Shown: positions 33,701 through 42,974, counted from the stretch's first letter. The stretch: 64,000 nucleotides of DNA from CAIMWS01 sp964409245 (GCA_964409245.1 CAYPCQ010000001.1:124001-188000); one strand, 5' to 3'. Numbers and translations: made by a program. Notes: generated from the letters alone by a model not told the origin.

Positions 33701-34592
33701 TTCGCCCCTTCTTCAGCCCGGCGTTTACGACGGCCCTTGCGCAAATGAGGGATTCATTCAGCCGCCGCACACAGAAAACCGCCTGCGCGCGCATTGGGGC
33801 GGCGCTATCCACTTCGAGCGTGGTTTTGACTGTGGCCCTGCGATAGTTGTCGCCCAGCGGTGTTTGTACGCGCACCCATTCGATCCGCGCCGGCCCGCTG
33901 GTTTCGAGCCTCACGTCCTTCCATATGCCCAGCGTATAAACAGCCACCGCCCAATCCCAAGCATGGTTGGTTGGGCTTTTCAGTTCCTTGAGCCGTTTGA
34001 GAACCGCGCTTACGGCGTGGCCCACATTCGGTCCGCCAGGCGCCTCCGCCTCGCGCACGGCTGTGCGTAATTCCTCCGGCATCCGGGCAATCCGGACCGC
34101 CAGCCGATTCACCTGGCCGGGTTGGAGGGCTTGGCTGACGTCGAACCAGAACCGCTTGTACATGCCGGCGTTCGTTCCAATCCTTTGGCCGTTGAGGAAG
34201 ATTTCGCATTCATGGTCCACCCCATCGAACACCAGCGTTGCCCGCTGGCCGGCGAAGGTGGCGGGCACGGCGACATCGGTGCGATACCACCAGTCCCGTT
34301 CAGCCACCTCGTGCAGGCGCGCATCGCCCAATCCGTACCACAAGGGTTTCAACCGGTGCGCTGCCTCGAGGTCGGCCTGGATATTCCCCGGCACGGTGGC
34401 GGGAATCCAGCCCGGTGCCATTACATGGGCCTTCGGCATACCGTGTTCGACACCCTGGCCATCGGCATCTTCGTGGATCCACCAATTCGTGCCCGAGAGC
34501 CGGAGTTCATCCTTGGCCTCTCCCGCCAGGGCGGGGGCTATTCCAAAACAACCCAGGCACAGGACCAGGAAATTAAGGAGCAGGAACCTCAT
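30786..34592 (-). CDS. Exported GH2 glycoside hydrolase (beta-mannosidase/exo-glucosaminidase-like)
   Basis: A 1268-residue enzyme with a signal peptide (about 1-23, 'FLLLNFLVLCLGCFGIAPALA'). GH2 architecture: jelly-roll sugar-binding domain with 'VPGNIQADLE' and 'WWYRTDV', immunoglobulin-like domain ('NPDLWWPNGQGGQPLYELE'), and a TIM barrel with 'LRLWGGG', acid/base E486 in 'WSGGNEMP' and nucleophile E564 in 'MRISEFGTH'. C-terminal Ig-like and discoidin-like regions follow ('LDSLKLEISVDGTRW', 'LDEFEVYAPA'). The overall order resembles CsxA-type exo-glucosaminidases and beta-mannosidases, so it should release terminal beta-mannose or glucosamine from oligosaccharides. Its start overlaps the upstream GH2 gene's stop by 4 bp, implying coupled translation of two different exo-enzymes. 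Confidence 0.9.
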   Translation of the reverse strand: MRFLLLNFLVLCLGCFGIAPALAGEAKDELRLSGTNWWIHEDADGQGVEHGMPKAHVMAPGWIPATVPGNIQADLEAAHRLKPLWYGLGDARLHEVAERDWWYRTDVAVPATFAGQRATLVFDGVDHECEIFLNGQRIGTNAGMYKRFWFDVSQALQPGQVNRLAVRIARMPEELRTAVREAEAPGGPNVGHAVSAVLKRLKELKSPTNHAWDWAVAVYTLGIWKDVRLETSGPARIEWVRVQTPLGDNYRRATVKTTLEVDSAAPMRAQAVFCVRRLNESLICARAVVNAGLKKGRNEIHTELAVANPDLWWPNGQGGQPLYELESTLALAGNIDGSPAIVSDQRATRFGMREIRWEQTPGTPADFINPLKLVVNGRPVRQMGSNLLPPDSLFGRLNARGPRLLELAHAAGINCLRLWGGGVILSEIMYDRADELGIMLLQEFPLANNLPETNEVMLSNLQTTAINIVRQVRNHPSLVEWSGGNEMPWKNGDQHPALQFLERVVRHEDGRIFRATEPAQGSGSHGSYTYVYHTEPAPWLSWLGAGNRNLYQRYDTSVEMRISEFGTHSPANWEVWQRTIPPASQWPLTNYDDPVLIRKNVFWGAVFKENWLHKEITERLFGPLAGLEQLIPAGQFLGAEGLRYAMDALRRKGPALGGGFMSWNYNEPWPNGAGSYMVDYDGRPLMNYYFAQQALAPLSLSLKYPSLLYDPAQGIPAQLFLASDAPATARQLRWHWKARDRRGTVFAQGQGVVDSIEPQGVRRLETLTLRPPPETALGPVFVELGLSDARGGPLVERLHLFGAASVQGPFSGLLRSGLPDLNDTQDTAVRAPDPRSPLNLAWVGNGAAPAAATAELPGFEMHRAKGLNDGRYGNSNSWIGGVAGAALTIEMAKVYSIGRFRLGRDRTGAFADRGLDSLKLEISVDGTRWQPIFERQGLSSLPGCRPAETMQVEVAPVQAKWVRATVNPAAVCLDEFEVYAPAAHAEGGFPQITFGGGLAPRPVTRTTLEAKARPAHLEGDQEILELVAMNRGSMTALFCEPHSLIEYRTDLFIEGNHCFIPPGESRTITIRAPRQPKGGLSLAQTGWRIGAWNVDERVIEPGPGVLLALGRRDAMCREFAGCSNPGAATGAALTHAKGPRPDPAQVWYLADGKGVLCFEFTVSQAQAERPARLRIHTADQSEKTPAKVVVTINGQPMAGSLPLGLGIQRIDPAHLAFPATLEFSIPAKDLRPGKNILEVRVKGEGWWSWDALDLVSSSQGDAQVPRSR

Positions 34593-37500
34593 TGTGGCCT
34601 CCCGGGCTGGATCACTAACTCTTTGGACCCGGCGCCTCCAGCCGGTGAGGAGCGGCCCGCACTTCCCAGCGGTTGGGCAACCTCAGCCGAATTCCAGGCT
34701 TTGGCCCGCAGGCGCAAGGGACGGGCTTGGCCGGTGGCGTGTGCCGGCTCGGGAACGGCCACGGCAAGCTCGCGCGTGCCTCCAGCCAGGAGGGTGAAGT
34801 AGTTGTCGCTGATGTGGCCTGCCAGCGGATCGCTGGCGTCGGTGTCCAGCGCGACAAAGAGCGCCGGCACCTGGCCGCGATTCCGCACCGTCACCCGATA
34901 GTCTGAGGTGGCCTCGCTTCCGGGATGAACCGACAAATCCAGTTCGGTGGCCGGTGCGGTGAGCAGCGGCCGCAAGCAGCCACGTGGCCCACCCGGCTCC
35001 GAGGTCACCGGTTTCGGTCCGCGGACGGCGCTGGTGTTGGCGGCGGTTAGTTTGCCGGCCGGCAGCAGGTCCGCTTCATAGACTTCGATTTCATCCAGGC
35101 GGGCGCCGGGGCTCCCGGTGATGGCCAGGCGCACCCAGCGAGCCTGAATCGGCGGAAAGTCGAACGTCTTGCAGCCTGCCAGCGGCTCTCCGCTGTGGGT
35201 GGCGAGCGTCCTCCAGGCCGCAGCCTCTGTGTCTTCGTGATACTCGGTTGCCGCCAGGATCCGCAACTCCCGGATGCCGCGGTCCCTGAATTTCAGAGTA
35301 TGGTCGTTGCCCACGCATACGCTGGAGATGGTGTAAACCGCGCCCAAGTCAATTTGGGCCCAAGCCGGGCTTTGCCCGGCAATCCAACTCGCCTCGTTGC
35401 CGTACCAGCCATCGTTCAGGTGCGCCACCTGGTGGATGGCGTAACCGGCGAGGACGGAGGACGCAGCGGCTTTCGCCCCCGGCAGGAGGGCCAGGTTGCG
35501 GCGGCCTTCAGGGGAAAGAGCGGGCGCCTGCAGTTCCGCCGATCCTTCCGCCGTTTCCTGGGTGCCAACGCCGAACGTGTAAGTTTGCGCCGACAGTTCC
35601 CCGCCTTGGGCATCACACAACGTGAGTTGGACCAGCACCACGCTGCCTGCGGATTCCTGCGGCAGTTTCAGATTGAAGGTTCCCACACGGCTGGCCGCCT
35701 CCGGGGCAAGATCGAATCGCCATTGCTCCCGGGCCTGCTCGCGCCCGCGAATATCCACCGCCACCGCCGTCAACTGGCAGCGCGGCAAAAGGTTTGTCCG
35801 ATCGCTGACGGCAAAGAGCTTGAGCGGAAAGGGAACCTCCGCCTGGCAGGCCAGCGAATCATATTCGGCGCTCACATCCACCGGCGCATAGGCATTGCGC
35901 GTGTAGTAATAGGCCATCTTGGGCCGGCCGTAATACTCCACCACGCAGCCATGGGCGGCATTGGGCCAGGGTTCGTTGTAGGTCCAGAAGGCGCAGGCGC
36001 TGCGGTGCCATTGCTGGCGGCGCATCGACTGGTTGGCATAGCGCAACCCTTCCGCCTGCACAAATTGGCTGGCCCGCACCGTGGTTTCGAGGCCGGGCAG
36101 TTCGCCAAACAGGTGGCGATACTGCGCCGAGCCCATCCAATTATCGGGGCCATAGGCCCCAAATGCCTTGTGCCAGACCCAGTACGGGTCGGACGCCCGG
36201 ATGGGCCAGAGCTGCTCCGCGGGCATGATGCGCTGCAGGGTCTCGACGGAGGCGGCGCCGCTGCAGCCATATTCGGTCCACTCGAGGGGATTGTCCGGTC
36301 CGGCCGTCAAGGGCAGCCCCGTGTTATAAGTTCGATAATGCTGGATGCCCTCGTAGCCATGCGGGCCGTGCCGCTGTGCGATGCACTCGGGATCGGGATC
36401 GTGGTAGGGCCGCGTGGGGTCAATCTCGTTGCAGATCCTGCGCAATTGCGCCATCTGGCGGCTGTTCCCGGCGTTGCGATACCATTCATTGCCCCCGCCG
36501 TAGCGGACGATCGAGGGGTGATTCATCAACAGCGGCAGAATCTGCCGCACTTCCTGCCCGGTGATGGCCAGGGCGGCATCGGTTTCCGGCAGGCGCACGC
36601 CGCCGTTGGGAAACTCCTGGAACAGCATGATGCCGTAGCGGTCGCATAAATCGAAGAACTCGGGCTTGTCGATCAATCCGCCGCCCCAGACGCGGAACAG
36701 ATTGAAGTTGGCCCGCGCCGCCAGGCTGATCAGGTGCTCGAAAAACGGCGGGCGCGGGCGGCCGTAGAGCAGATCGCACGGAATCCAGTTGCCGCCCCGC
36801 GCGAAGATGCGGCGGCCGTTGATCTGGATCAGGTACTTGCGCTCGGGCAGAGGCTGCGGCAGACGGTGGGTCACGGCCTGGCCGGTATCGTAATCGAGGT
36901 AGTCAACGCTGCCGGCGGCCTCCGGATTCTGAAGCATCTTCAGGTCGCGGATGCCAAAGGTAACCGCCGCCTGGTCCATTACCTTGGTTCCGTCTGGGGC
37001 CTGGATGGAGGTTTCCAGTTCATAAAGATGCTGCTGGCCGTAGCCATTGGGCCACCACAGGCGCGGGTGGGGAACTTCCATCGAGAAAGTGAGCTGTTGT
37101 TCACCGGCGCCGAGGGTGGCCTTCTGGTATGCAAGCACGGGTTGGTCGGGCGCGGTCAGGCATCGCACATGATAGCGGATTTGCGCCGCGCCGCCCTCGC
37201 CGCGCCGCAGGTCCAGCCGGATATTCAACCTGGCCCGTTCATAAGGCGGCTCAAGCTGGGGCAGCACGATCGGGCTGGCGAGACAGACGCCATCCGAGGC
37301 CATCAGCCGCACATCCTTCCAGATGCCCATGGTGACGATCTTGGCCCCCCAGTCCCAGCCGGCGCTGGTCATGCACTTCCAATAGGGATAGGCCGGGCGC
37401 ATGGCTCCCATCACCGTCCATTCGCCGGCCCCGGCAGCAATGGCATCCCGCACCGCTGCCGGAGCCGGATGGATCAGCACGGCCAGAATGTTTTCCTCAT

Positions 37501-38041
37501 TGCTTCGCAACCGGCCGCTGACCTCGAACTCAAAGGGGGTGAATTGGCCTTCGTGCCTGCCAAGCAGCTGGCCGTTGAGCCAGACATCCGTCTGATAGTC
37601 CACTCCGTCAAAGCGCAGCCGCACCGTTTTATCCCGCCACGCGGCCGGGGTGAGGAAGCGCTTGCGGTACCACCATTCCTTCCCGGCGACCCAGCCATTT
37701 TTCTGGCTGTTCAGGCCGTAGTAAATGGGAGGGATTTTGCCGGCGCGTTCCAAGTCCCAATGCACATCTCCCGGCACGATGGCGGCGCTGGCTTCGGCTG
37801 CCGGATAACCTTCGGCAAAAGCCCGGCATGCCTGGCCTTGGCCGGGTTCGAGGGGGGCGATTTGCCAATCGCCGCCCGCCAGCGAGATTACACGGGCAGA
37901 CTCGTTCACCACCGGCGCCGCAGCGTGTGCGGCAGGTTCAACCCCGGTCGCAAGCGACAGCCATGCTGCCACCATGATGAGTGATCGGGCGCGGCCAGGT
38001 TGGATCAGGGCCGCCATCAATTGCGTTCTTGGGTATTTCAT
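34589..38041 (-). CDS. Exported GH2 glycoside hydrolase (beta-mannosidase-like)
   Basis: A 1150-residue enzyme, first of the tandem pair. A signal-like segment is at about 15-38 ('SLIMVAAWLSLATGV...AAHAAA'). GH2 domains: sugar-binding ('VPGDVHWDLE', 'EWWYRKRF', 'VRLRFDGVDYQTDVWLNG'), Ig-like ('HPRLWWPNGYGQQHLYELE') and TIM barrel with 'FRVWGGGLIDKPEFFDLCD', acid/base E519 in 'YGGGNEWYR' and nucleophile E590 in 'LEWTEYGCS'. A discoidin-like module follows ('GIRELRILAATEYHED', 'LDEIEVYEADL'), then a C-terminal beta domain. 'VPGDVHWDL' and 'WYRK' are typical of beta-mannosidases. Start 38041 is chosen; the open frame extends to 38269 but there it overlaps the neighbouring gene's 3' end and loses family resemblance. 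It ends in a 4-bp overlap with the next GH2 gene. Confidence 0.9.
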   Translation of the reverse strand: MKYPRTQLMAALIQPGRARSLIMVAAWLSLATGVEPAAHAAAPVVNESARVISLAGGDWQIAPLEPGQGQACRAFAEGYPAAEASAAIVPGDVHWDLERAGKIPPIYYGLNSQKNGWVAGKEWWYRKRFLTPAAWRDKTVRLRFDGVDYQTDVWLNGQLLGRHEGQFTPFEFEVSGRLRSNEENILAVLIHPAPAAVRDAIAAGAGEWTVMGAMRPAYPYWKCMTSAGWDWGAKIVTMGIWKDVRLMASDGVCLASPIVLPQLEPPYERARLNIRLDLRRGEGGAAQIRYHVRCLTAPDQPVLAYQKATLGAGEQQLTFSMEVPHPRLWWPNGYGQQHLYELETSIQAPDGTKVMDQAAVTFGIRDLKMLQNPEAAGSVDYLDYDTGQAVTHRLPQPLPERKYLIQINGRRIFARGGNWIPCDLLYGRPRPPFFEHLISLAARANFNLFRVWGGGLIDKPEFFDLCDRYGIMLFQEFPNGGVRLPETDAALAITGQEVRQILPLLMNHPSIVRYGGGNEWYRNAGNSRQMAQLRRICNEIDPTRPYHDPDPECIAQRHGPHGYEGIQHYRTYNTGLPLTAGPDNPLEWTEYGCSGAASVETLQRIMPAEQLWPIRASDPYWVWHKAFGAYGPDNWMGSAQYRHLFGELPGLETTVRASQFVQAEGLRYANQSMRRQQWHRSACAFWTYNEPWPNAAHGCVVEYYGRPKMAYYYTRNAYAPVDVSAEYDSLACQAEVPFPLKLFAVSDRTNLLPRCQLTAVAVDIRGREQAREQWRFDLAPEAASRVGTFNLKLPQESAGSVVLVQLTLCDAQGGELSAQTYTFGVGTQETAEGSAELQAPALSPEGRRNLALLPGAKAAASSVLAGYAIHQVAHLNDGWYGNEASWIAGQSPAWAQIDLGAVYTISSVCVGNDHTLKFRDRGIRELRILAATEYHEDTEAAAWRTLATHSGEPLAGCKTFDFPPIQARWVRLAITGSPGARLDEIEVYEADLLPAGKLTAANTSAVRGPKPVTSEPGGPRGCLRPLLTAPATELDLSVHPGSEATSDYRVTVRNRGQVPALFVALDTDASDPLAGHISDNYFTLLAGGTRELAVAVPEPAHATGQARPLRLRAKAWNSAEVAQPLGSAGRSSPAGGAGSKELVIQPGRPQ

Positions 38042-38099
38042 GGGTTCATCTTCGGTGGTGTGGCTGGGATGCCATGGATTCCACATGCTTGGGTCCGGC

Positions 38100-39542
38100 T
38101 CAGGCTTCGCCGCCGGCGGTGGGCCATGGGCACTGGTCACAGCGGGCATTGGCATGATCGCAGAAATCGCGCACGATCTGCAGCAAACCTTGCTGCTCGG
38201 CGGCTGTCCGGATCGGGAATTGCGCGGCGAACATCCGCTGGCGGGCCAGGCGCAAAACCGCGTTATCATCCCCTTTGGGCCACGCCAGAAAACGTTCTTC
38301 AGCCACCTTCAAGAGGGATTGGTTCCGGCCGGTTTTCGCACGGATCCAGAACCAGGGCAGGATCACGTTGATGGCGAGGTCCGTGTTCCGGGAACTCCCC
38401 AACAGAGGTTGCGGCTGGGGCAGCCGGACAGACCGCAGCGTCCAATGCCATCCCCAGAAGGCATCCTCGGCGGGCTGCAGGATTTCCGCCAGGGAATCAG
38501 CCAATTCCTGGCTGGCCAGCCGGCGCGTAAACCAATCCTCCAGCTTTTGGATCAAACCGCACTGGCCCAGCCACCAGGCGGCGAGGGCCAGCCGGCGCGT
38601 GGGGTGGTTGGCGGGACGCAAGCCTTGGAAGTTCCACATTCCCTTCGGCAAAATGGCTTCCCCCCAGTGGCTTCGCTCGCGCCACCAGCAATCCCACAAA
38701 GTCCGCAAGTAGGTTTTTCCCGGCGCATGATCCCGGGCGCCAGGCAATTCTCCGGGCAAAAGCCCGCTCAGGCCCAGCAGGCGGGCCTGCCAAACCAAGC
38801 CATCGGCCGGCTGGCCGGGATTTTCGAAACACGGCTTGAGGGTGGCGGCGAGCCGCTGCATGGGCCAGGCGTTTTGCCGGTAACCCAACCCCCGGAACAA
38901 ACCTTCCCACAAGGCTTGATCCCAGCCAGTCTGCCGTGAGCGGGCTTCCATTTGGCGCGCTTTGGCCTCCAGCCTGACTTGGGCGGCTTGCCGCAGCAGG
39001 CCACGAGCCGCCACCTCGGGTAAATTCCTCCAGGTTTGGCGGCAGCGGCCGGCGGCCTCCGGCGGCCATTCCTGGGCCGCTTCGCTGCCCAGCCAAAGCT
39101 GCAGTTCCTCCAAGGGCGCGTCGAGGCATCCTTTGAGGGGCAGCACCGGCATTCCCGCCGCCGCCGCCGATCCGGCCTCCCAAACCACATGTAAAATCAC
39201 CTGGGCGTACGCCGGATTGACATGGTGGCGGTGGGTGCGCCAATTGGACGCCAGCAAATCGATCTCGATATCGCCGGTTTGGGGCGCGGCATTTTCCAGC
39301 TGGATAATGGCCCGGTGGAAATCCGGACCCGCGCTCCGGTTGGGGAACCCGGGATGCAGAATCCGCACCCCTCTTCCATCCGGTGTCCGCAATTGGTCCG
39401 CCAGCAGGCGCTGGTGATGCCAAACCGCCTGCAGCAGGCGCTCCGGGGGGAATCCGGCGGGGATTCCCTCATGCAAACGCCCGGGAGCCAGCAGATGGCC
39501 ACGGCGCCATTCGTCATAAACCATGGGTGGGAAGGGATGCAT
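38100..39542 (-). CDS. DUF2851 family protein
   Basis: A 480-residue cytoplasmic protein of the DUF2851 family, common in Bacteroidota and PVC bacteria; function unknown. Typical features are 'HPGFPNRSAGPDFHRAIIQLEN', 'GDIEIDLLASNWRTHRHHVNPAYAQVILHVVWE' and a C-terminal cysteine cluster 'CDHANARCDQCPWP' that could bind a metal. The 'GDIEIH..W..H.H..d..Y..VILHVV' core suggests a nuclease-like fold, but this is speculative. The start at 39542 has GGAGG 4-5 bases upstream on the coding strand, a good ribosome-binding site. The GH2 gene begins 58 bp downstream on the same strand; no functional link is evident. Confidence 0.85.
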   Translation of the reverse strand: MHPFPPMVYDEWRRGHLLAPGRLHEGIPAGFPPERLLQAVWHHQRLLADQLRTPDGRGVRILHPGFPNRSAGPDFHRAIIQLENAAPQTGDIEIDLLASNWRTHRHHVNPAYAQVILHVVWEAGSAAAAGMPVLPLKGCLDAPLEELQLWLGSEAAQEWPPEAAGRCRQTWRNLPEVAARGLLRQAAQVRLEAKARQMEARSRQTGWDQALWEGLFRGLGYRQNAWPMQRLAATLKPCFENPGQPADGLVWQARLLGLSGLLPGELPGARDHAPGKTYLRTLWDCWWRERSHWGEAILPKGMWNFQGLRPANHPTRRLALAAWWLGQCGLIQKLEDWFTRRLASQELADSLAEILQPAEDAFWGWHWTLRSVRLPQPQPLLGSSRNTDLAINVILPWFWIRAKTGRNQSLLKVAEERFLAWPKGDDNAVLRLARQRMFAAQFPIRTAAEQQGLLQIVRDFCDHANARCDQCPWPTAGGEA

Positions 39543-39722
39543 TGCGCCTCCCAGCTTCCCGATGCCGGATCCAGAGTCAAGCCCGAAAACGGCCCGGGAT
39601 TATCGTTAAATTAACAACCGCATGGCCGGGGTTGAACAATCCCCCGGCAATTTGATCCAATAATCCAAAAGAGTTCTGGATATGCCCGGTTTAAAATGCC
39701 TTAATACCCTCCGGTTTGGGTC

Positions 39723-40688
39723 ATGAGCGATGACGTAATGATTGAAGTATCGAATCTCACCAAACGTTACGCGGGACACACAGCTATTGAGAATCTTTCG
39801 TTCGGCGTGAAGCGGGGTGAGATTGTCGGGTTTTTGGGCCCGAATGGCGCTGGCAAAAGCACCACGATGAGAATTCTGGCCTGCTACCAGCCTGCCACCT
39901 CCGGCACGGCCAAGGTGGCGGGGTTCGACGTCTTTACCCAATCCCGGGAAGTCCGCAAGCGGATCGGTTACATGCCGGAAAACAATCCGCTCTACATCGA
40001 CATGCGGGTGCGGGAATACTTGAAGTTCCGGGCCCGGTTGAAGGGTTTGAGCTGGCGGCGCAGCCGCCACCGGGTGGATGTGGTGATCGAACAATGTGGC
40101 CTGACGGGGGTCAGCAAAAAAATCATCGGCCACCTCTCGATGGGCTACCGCCAGCGGGTGGGCCTGGCGGACGCCTTGGTGCATGAGCCGGAGTTGATCA
40201 TCCTGGATGAGCCAACGCTGGGGCTCGATCCCAACCAAATAAGGCAGGTGCGGCAATTGATCAAAAGCCTGGGCGGAGCGCACACGGTCTTGATTTCCAC
40301 CCACATCCTGCCGGAGGTCGAAATGACGTGCAACCAAGTGCTGATCATCCACGAAGGCCGCATCCTGGCCTCAGACGCCCCCGCCAATCTGCAAAACCGG
40401 CTGACCCGGCAGGGGCTGATCACGGCTGAAATCGCCGCCCCGCTGCCCGAGCTCAAGCGCCGGCTGGAGGCTTTGGATGAGGTGGAGCAGGTGGCCATCG
40501 CCCCCTCCGATCAGAATTATTTCCATTGCACACTCACCTCCCGATCCCAGACGGATCTGCGCCTGGCCATTTTCGGCCTGGTGCAGCAGGAGGGCTGGCA
40601 ACTGCGGGAATTGTCCCGCTCCCGCCCCACGCTCGAGGACGTGTTTGTGCATATCACCCGGCCGGAGAAATTAGAGGAGGGATACTGA
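39723..40688 (+). CDS. ABC transporter ATP-binding protein (GldA-like)
   Basis: A 321-residue ABC-2 type ATPase with Walker A 'GPNGAGKSTTM', Q-loop region 'IGYMPENNPLY', signature 'LSMGYRQRVGLA', Walker B 'LIILDEPTLGLDP' and switch His in 'ISTHILPEVE'. A ~90-residue C-terminal extension follows, as in GldA/NatA-like exporters. It opens a five-gene unit (ABC ATPase, permease, GldG-like, DUF4340, AsmA-like), and its stop codon shares one base with the permease start (TGATG). Family context: GldA-GldF-GldG-like systems occur in Bacteroidota gliding but are widespread outside gliding bacteria. The cargo is unknown. Confidence 0.93.
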   Translation: MSDDVMIEVSNLTKRYAGHTAIENLSFGVKRGEIVGFLGPNGAGKSTTMRILACYQPATSGTAKVAGFDVFTQSREVRKRIGYMPENNPLYIDMRVREYLKFRARLKGLSWRRSRHRVDVVIEQCGLTGVSKKIIGHLSMGYRQRVGLADALVHEPELIILDEPTLGLDPNQIRQVRQLIKSLGGAHTVLISTHILPEVEMTCNQVLIIHEGRILASDAPANLQNRLTRQGLITAEIAAPLPELKRRLEALDEVEQVAIAPSDQNYFHCTLTSRSQTDLRLAIFGLVQQEGWQLRELSRSRPTLEDVFVHITRPEKLEEGY

Positions 40689-41443
40689 TGGCTGCCACGC
40701 TGGCTTTGATCCGCCGTGAACTCTCGACTTACTTCAGCTCCTTCACGGGCTACATCACCATCAGCCTGGTGCTGTTCCTCGTGGGGCTTTCGTTCACGGA
40801 CCTGCTGCTGCGGTTGAACCAGGGGGAACCCACCGATGTGCCGGTGACGGAGATGTTTTATCAATCCTGGTATTTCTGGCTGATTTTATTGCTGGCCTCC
40901 CCGGTGGTCACCATGCGCACCTTTGCGGCGGAAAAAGCCCTGGGCACTTTTGAAACCCTGGTGACCACCCCCATCTCCGATCTGCAGCTGGTGCTGGCGA
41001 AATTCTTAAGCTCGCTGGTTTTCCACCTGGTCCTGTGGCTGCCGCTGATTTTATGTGTCGGGGTGGTCCGGCATTTCGCCAACGATCGCAGCTCGTTCGA
41101 TGTGGGCATGGTGGCCAGCACCTATTTGGGCGTTTTACTGCTGGGCTGCGTTTACATGTCGATCGGCTGCTTTGCCTCCTCCCTGACCCGCAGCCAGATC
41201 GTCGCCAGCATGATCAGCTTCGCCCTCGGCATGGCCATGTTCCTGCTGGGGTTCAAATCCTCTTACGCGCCACAGCAAGCCGACCGGCTGGATGGCTTTT
41301 TCAGCCATATCTCCATGGTGGAGCACATGCAGGATTTTGTCCGGGGCGTCGTGGATTCCCGGCAGGTGTTTTTCTACCTGAGCGTGACCGTCTTTTTTTT
41401 GTTCTTAACCCACAAAGTGGTGGAAAGCCGCCGTTGGAGGTGA
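40688..41443 (+). CDS. ABC-2 type permease (GldF-like)
   Basis: A 251-residue inner-membrane permease with about six TM helices: about 19-40, 60-80, 100-125, 140-165, 172-195 and 225-245. It has the ABC-2 block 'TMRTFAAEKALGTFETLVTTPISDLQLVLAKFL', the elbow-helix 'EKR.GT.E.L.tsPis' signature of GldF-type permeases. The start ATG 40688 overlaps the ATPase stop by one base and is preceded by GAGGAGG, a strong ribosome-binding site. The longer open frame from 40526 is an overlap artefact. It pairs with the preceding ATPase as a homodimeric exporter core. Confidence 0.93.
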   Translation: MAATLALIRRELSTYFSSFTGYITISLVLFLVGLSFTDLLLRLNQGEPTDVPVTEMFYQSWYFWLILLLASPVVTMRTFAAEKALGTFETLVTTPISDLQLVLAKFLSSLVFHLVLWLPLILCVGVVRHFANDRSSFDVGMVASTYLGVLLLGCVYMSIGCFASSLTRSQIVASMISFALGMAMFLLGFKSSYAPQQADRLDGFFSHISMVEHMQDFVRGVVDSRQVFFYLSVTVFFLFLTHKVVESRRWR

Positions 41444-41444
41444 C

Positions 41445-42974
41445 ATGAGCGCAGTTCCCCCCAGTTTCACCTCCTCCCGCCGCTGGTCGATCGGCTTCCA
41501 GGTAGCCTTGGCGGCCGTGGCGGCGCTGGCGATCCTCGTGATGACGAATTACCTGGCCGCCCGCCATTACCGGCGCTGGGTTTGGACGCAAACCAATCCG
41601 AACCAATTGACCTCCATCACCTTGAGCTTGCTGCAGTCGCTTGCCAGCCAGTCCAACCAGGTCAAAGTGGTGGTTTTATTCGATAAACACGATCCCTGGG
41701 GCTTGTACAGCTCGGTTTCCAGCTTGCTTAAGGAATATCAATTGGCCTGCCCCAGCCTCAAGGTGGAATACGTGGATTACGAGCGCAATCCCAAGGATGC
41801 GGTATTGATCAAAGAGCGCTACAAGCTATCTTTCCCGGGGGACGGTTTTTTTAAGAACATGGTCATTTTTGACGCTGGCAGCCGCATCAAAACGGTTTAC
41901 GAAAAAGAGCTTTTCGACATGGATCTTTCGAATGTGCTCCAAGGCCAAAGCAAGGAGGTCAAACGCACCAATTTCAAAGGCGAATTGATGTTTACCTCCG
42001 CCTTGATCAACGTGACCGAAAACCGGCGCTTTAAAATCCTCATGGTCCAGGGGCGGGGCGAACACAATCCAATGGCCGATGATCCCGTGGTCGGCTACGC
42101 GAAATTCGGGACGCTGATGAAGCAGATGAACCTGGATTGGGAGACCATTTCCCTCAGCGACCGGGAAATCCCCACTAATTGCAATTTGCTGATCATTGCC
42201 GGTTCCCAGAAACGGTATGAACCCAGGGAATTGGAAAAGATCGACAAATACTTGAACCAGGGCGGCCGGTTGTTCCTGCTTTTCAATTATATGTGCCTGC
42301 CGCGCACCGGGCTGGAAAGCCTGGCCGCCAATTGGGGGGTGCGGGTCGGCGCCGATGTGGTTCTGAACATGAAGCCGGGCACCACCGCCCAGGAGTCCAG
42401 CACCAAGGAGGAAATCATCATCACCAATTTTCCCGCCTCCAGCCACCCGATCGTCAAGCCCTTGCTGCGGGGCGAGCGTTTGCACCTGCTGCTGCCGCGC
42501 ACCATCGAGCAGCAGCCCGGCATGGGTTCCGGAGATGCGCCGAAAGTGGAAGTCCTGGCGGCCTCCGGAGCGAACAGCGTGGCGGTGACCGATTTCCGCG
42601 ACGGGGCCGCCAACCCGGATCCCTTCCGGGACCGTTCCGGCCCCATCCCGCTCCTGGTCGCGGTGGAAAAAGGCGCCCTCCAGGGAATCCAATCCGACCA
42701 GGGCTCCACCCGGATGGTGGTAGCGGGGGATTCGCTTTTCCTGGGCAACCTGTTGCTGGATTCACTGGCCAACCGGGACTTCGCGGTCCTGGCGGTCAAT
42801 TGGCTGCTGGATCGCTCCCGGTTGATGGGCGGGATCGGCCCCCGCCCGGTTCAGGAATACCGCATCCTGATGAGCCGTTCGCAAATGCTGGCTGTGGAGT
42901 GGATTCTCATGGCGGCCTTGCCTGGCGCGGTGATGTTCATCGGCTTGCTGGTCTGGCTGCGGCGCCGCAGTTGA
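41445..42974 (+). CDS. GldG-like ABC auxiliary protein
   Basis: A 509-residue protein with TM helices near both ends (about 16-38 and 482-504) and a large extracytoplasmic domain between. The domain is of the ABC-type 'uncharacterised transport system' / GldG family: 'LTSITLSLLQSLASQSNQVKVVVLF', 'LKEYQLACPSLKVEYVDYERNP', and 'LLIIAGSQKRYEPRELEKIDKYLNQGGRLFLLFN', which is the Rossmann-like block of the family. It starts 1 bp after the permease stop with GGAGG 4 bases before the ATG. Role inferred: periplasmic partner of the ABC-2 exporter. Confidence 0.9.
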   Translation: MSAVPPSFTSSRRWSIGFQVALAAVAALAILVMTNYLAARHYRRWVWTQTNPNQLTSITLSLLQSLASQSNQVKVVVLFDKHDPWGLYSSVSSLLKEYQLACPSLKVEYVDYERNPKDAVLIKERYKLSFPGDGFFKNMVIFDAGSRIKTVYEKELFDMDLSNVLQGQSKEVKRTNFKGELMFTSALINVTENRRFKILMVQGRGEHNPMADDPVVGYAKFGTLMKQMNLDWETISLSDREIPTNCNLLIIAGSQKRYEPRELEKIDKYLNQGGRLFLLFNYMCLPRTGLESLAANWGVRVGADVVLNMKPGTTAQESSTKEEIIITNFPASSHPIVKPLLRGERLHLLLPRTIEQQPGMGSGDAPKVEVLAASGANSVAVTDFRDGAANPDPFRDRSGPIPLLVAVEKGALQGIQSDQGSTRMVVAGDSLFLGNLLLDSLANRDFAVLAVNWLLDRSRLMGGIGPRPVQEYRILMSRSQMLAVEWILMAALPGAVMFIGLLVWLRRRS

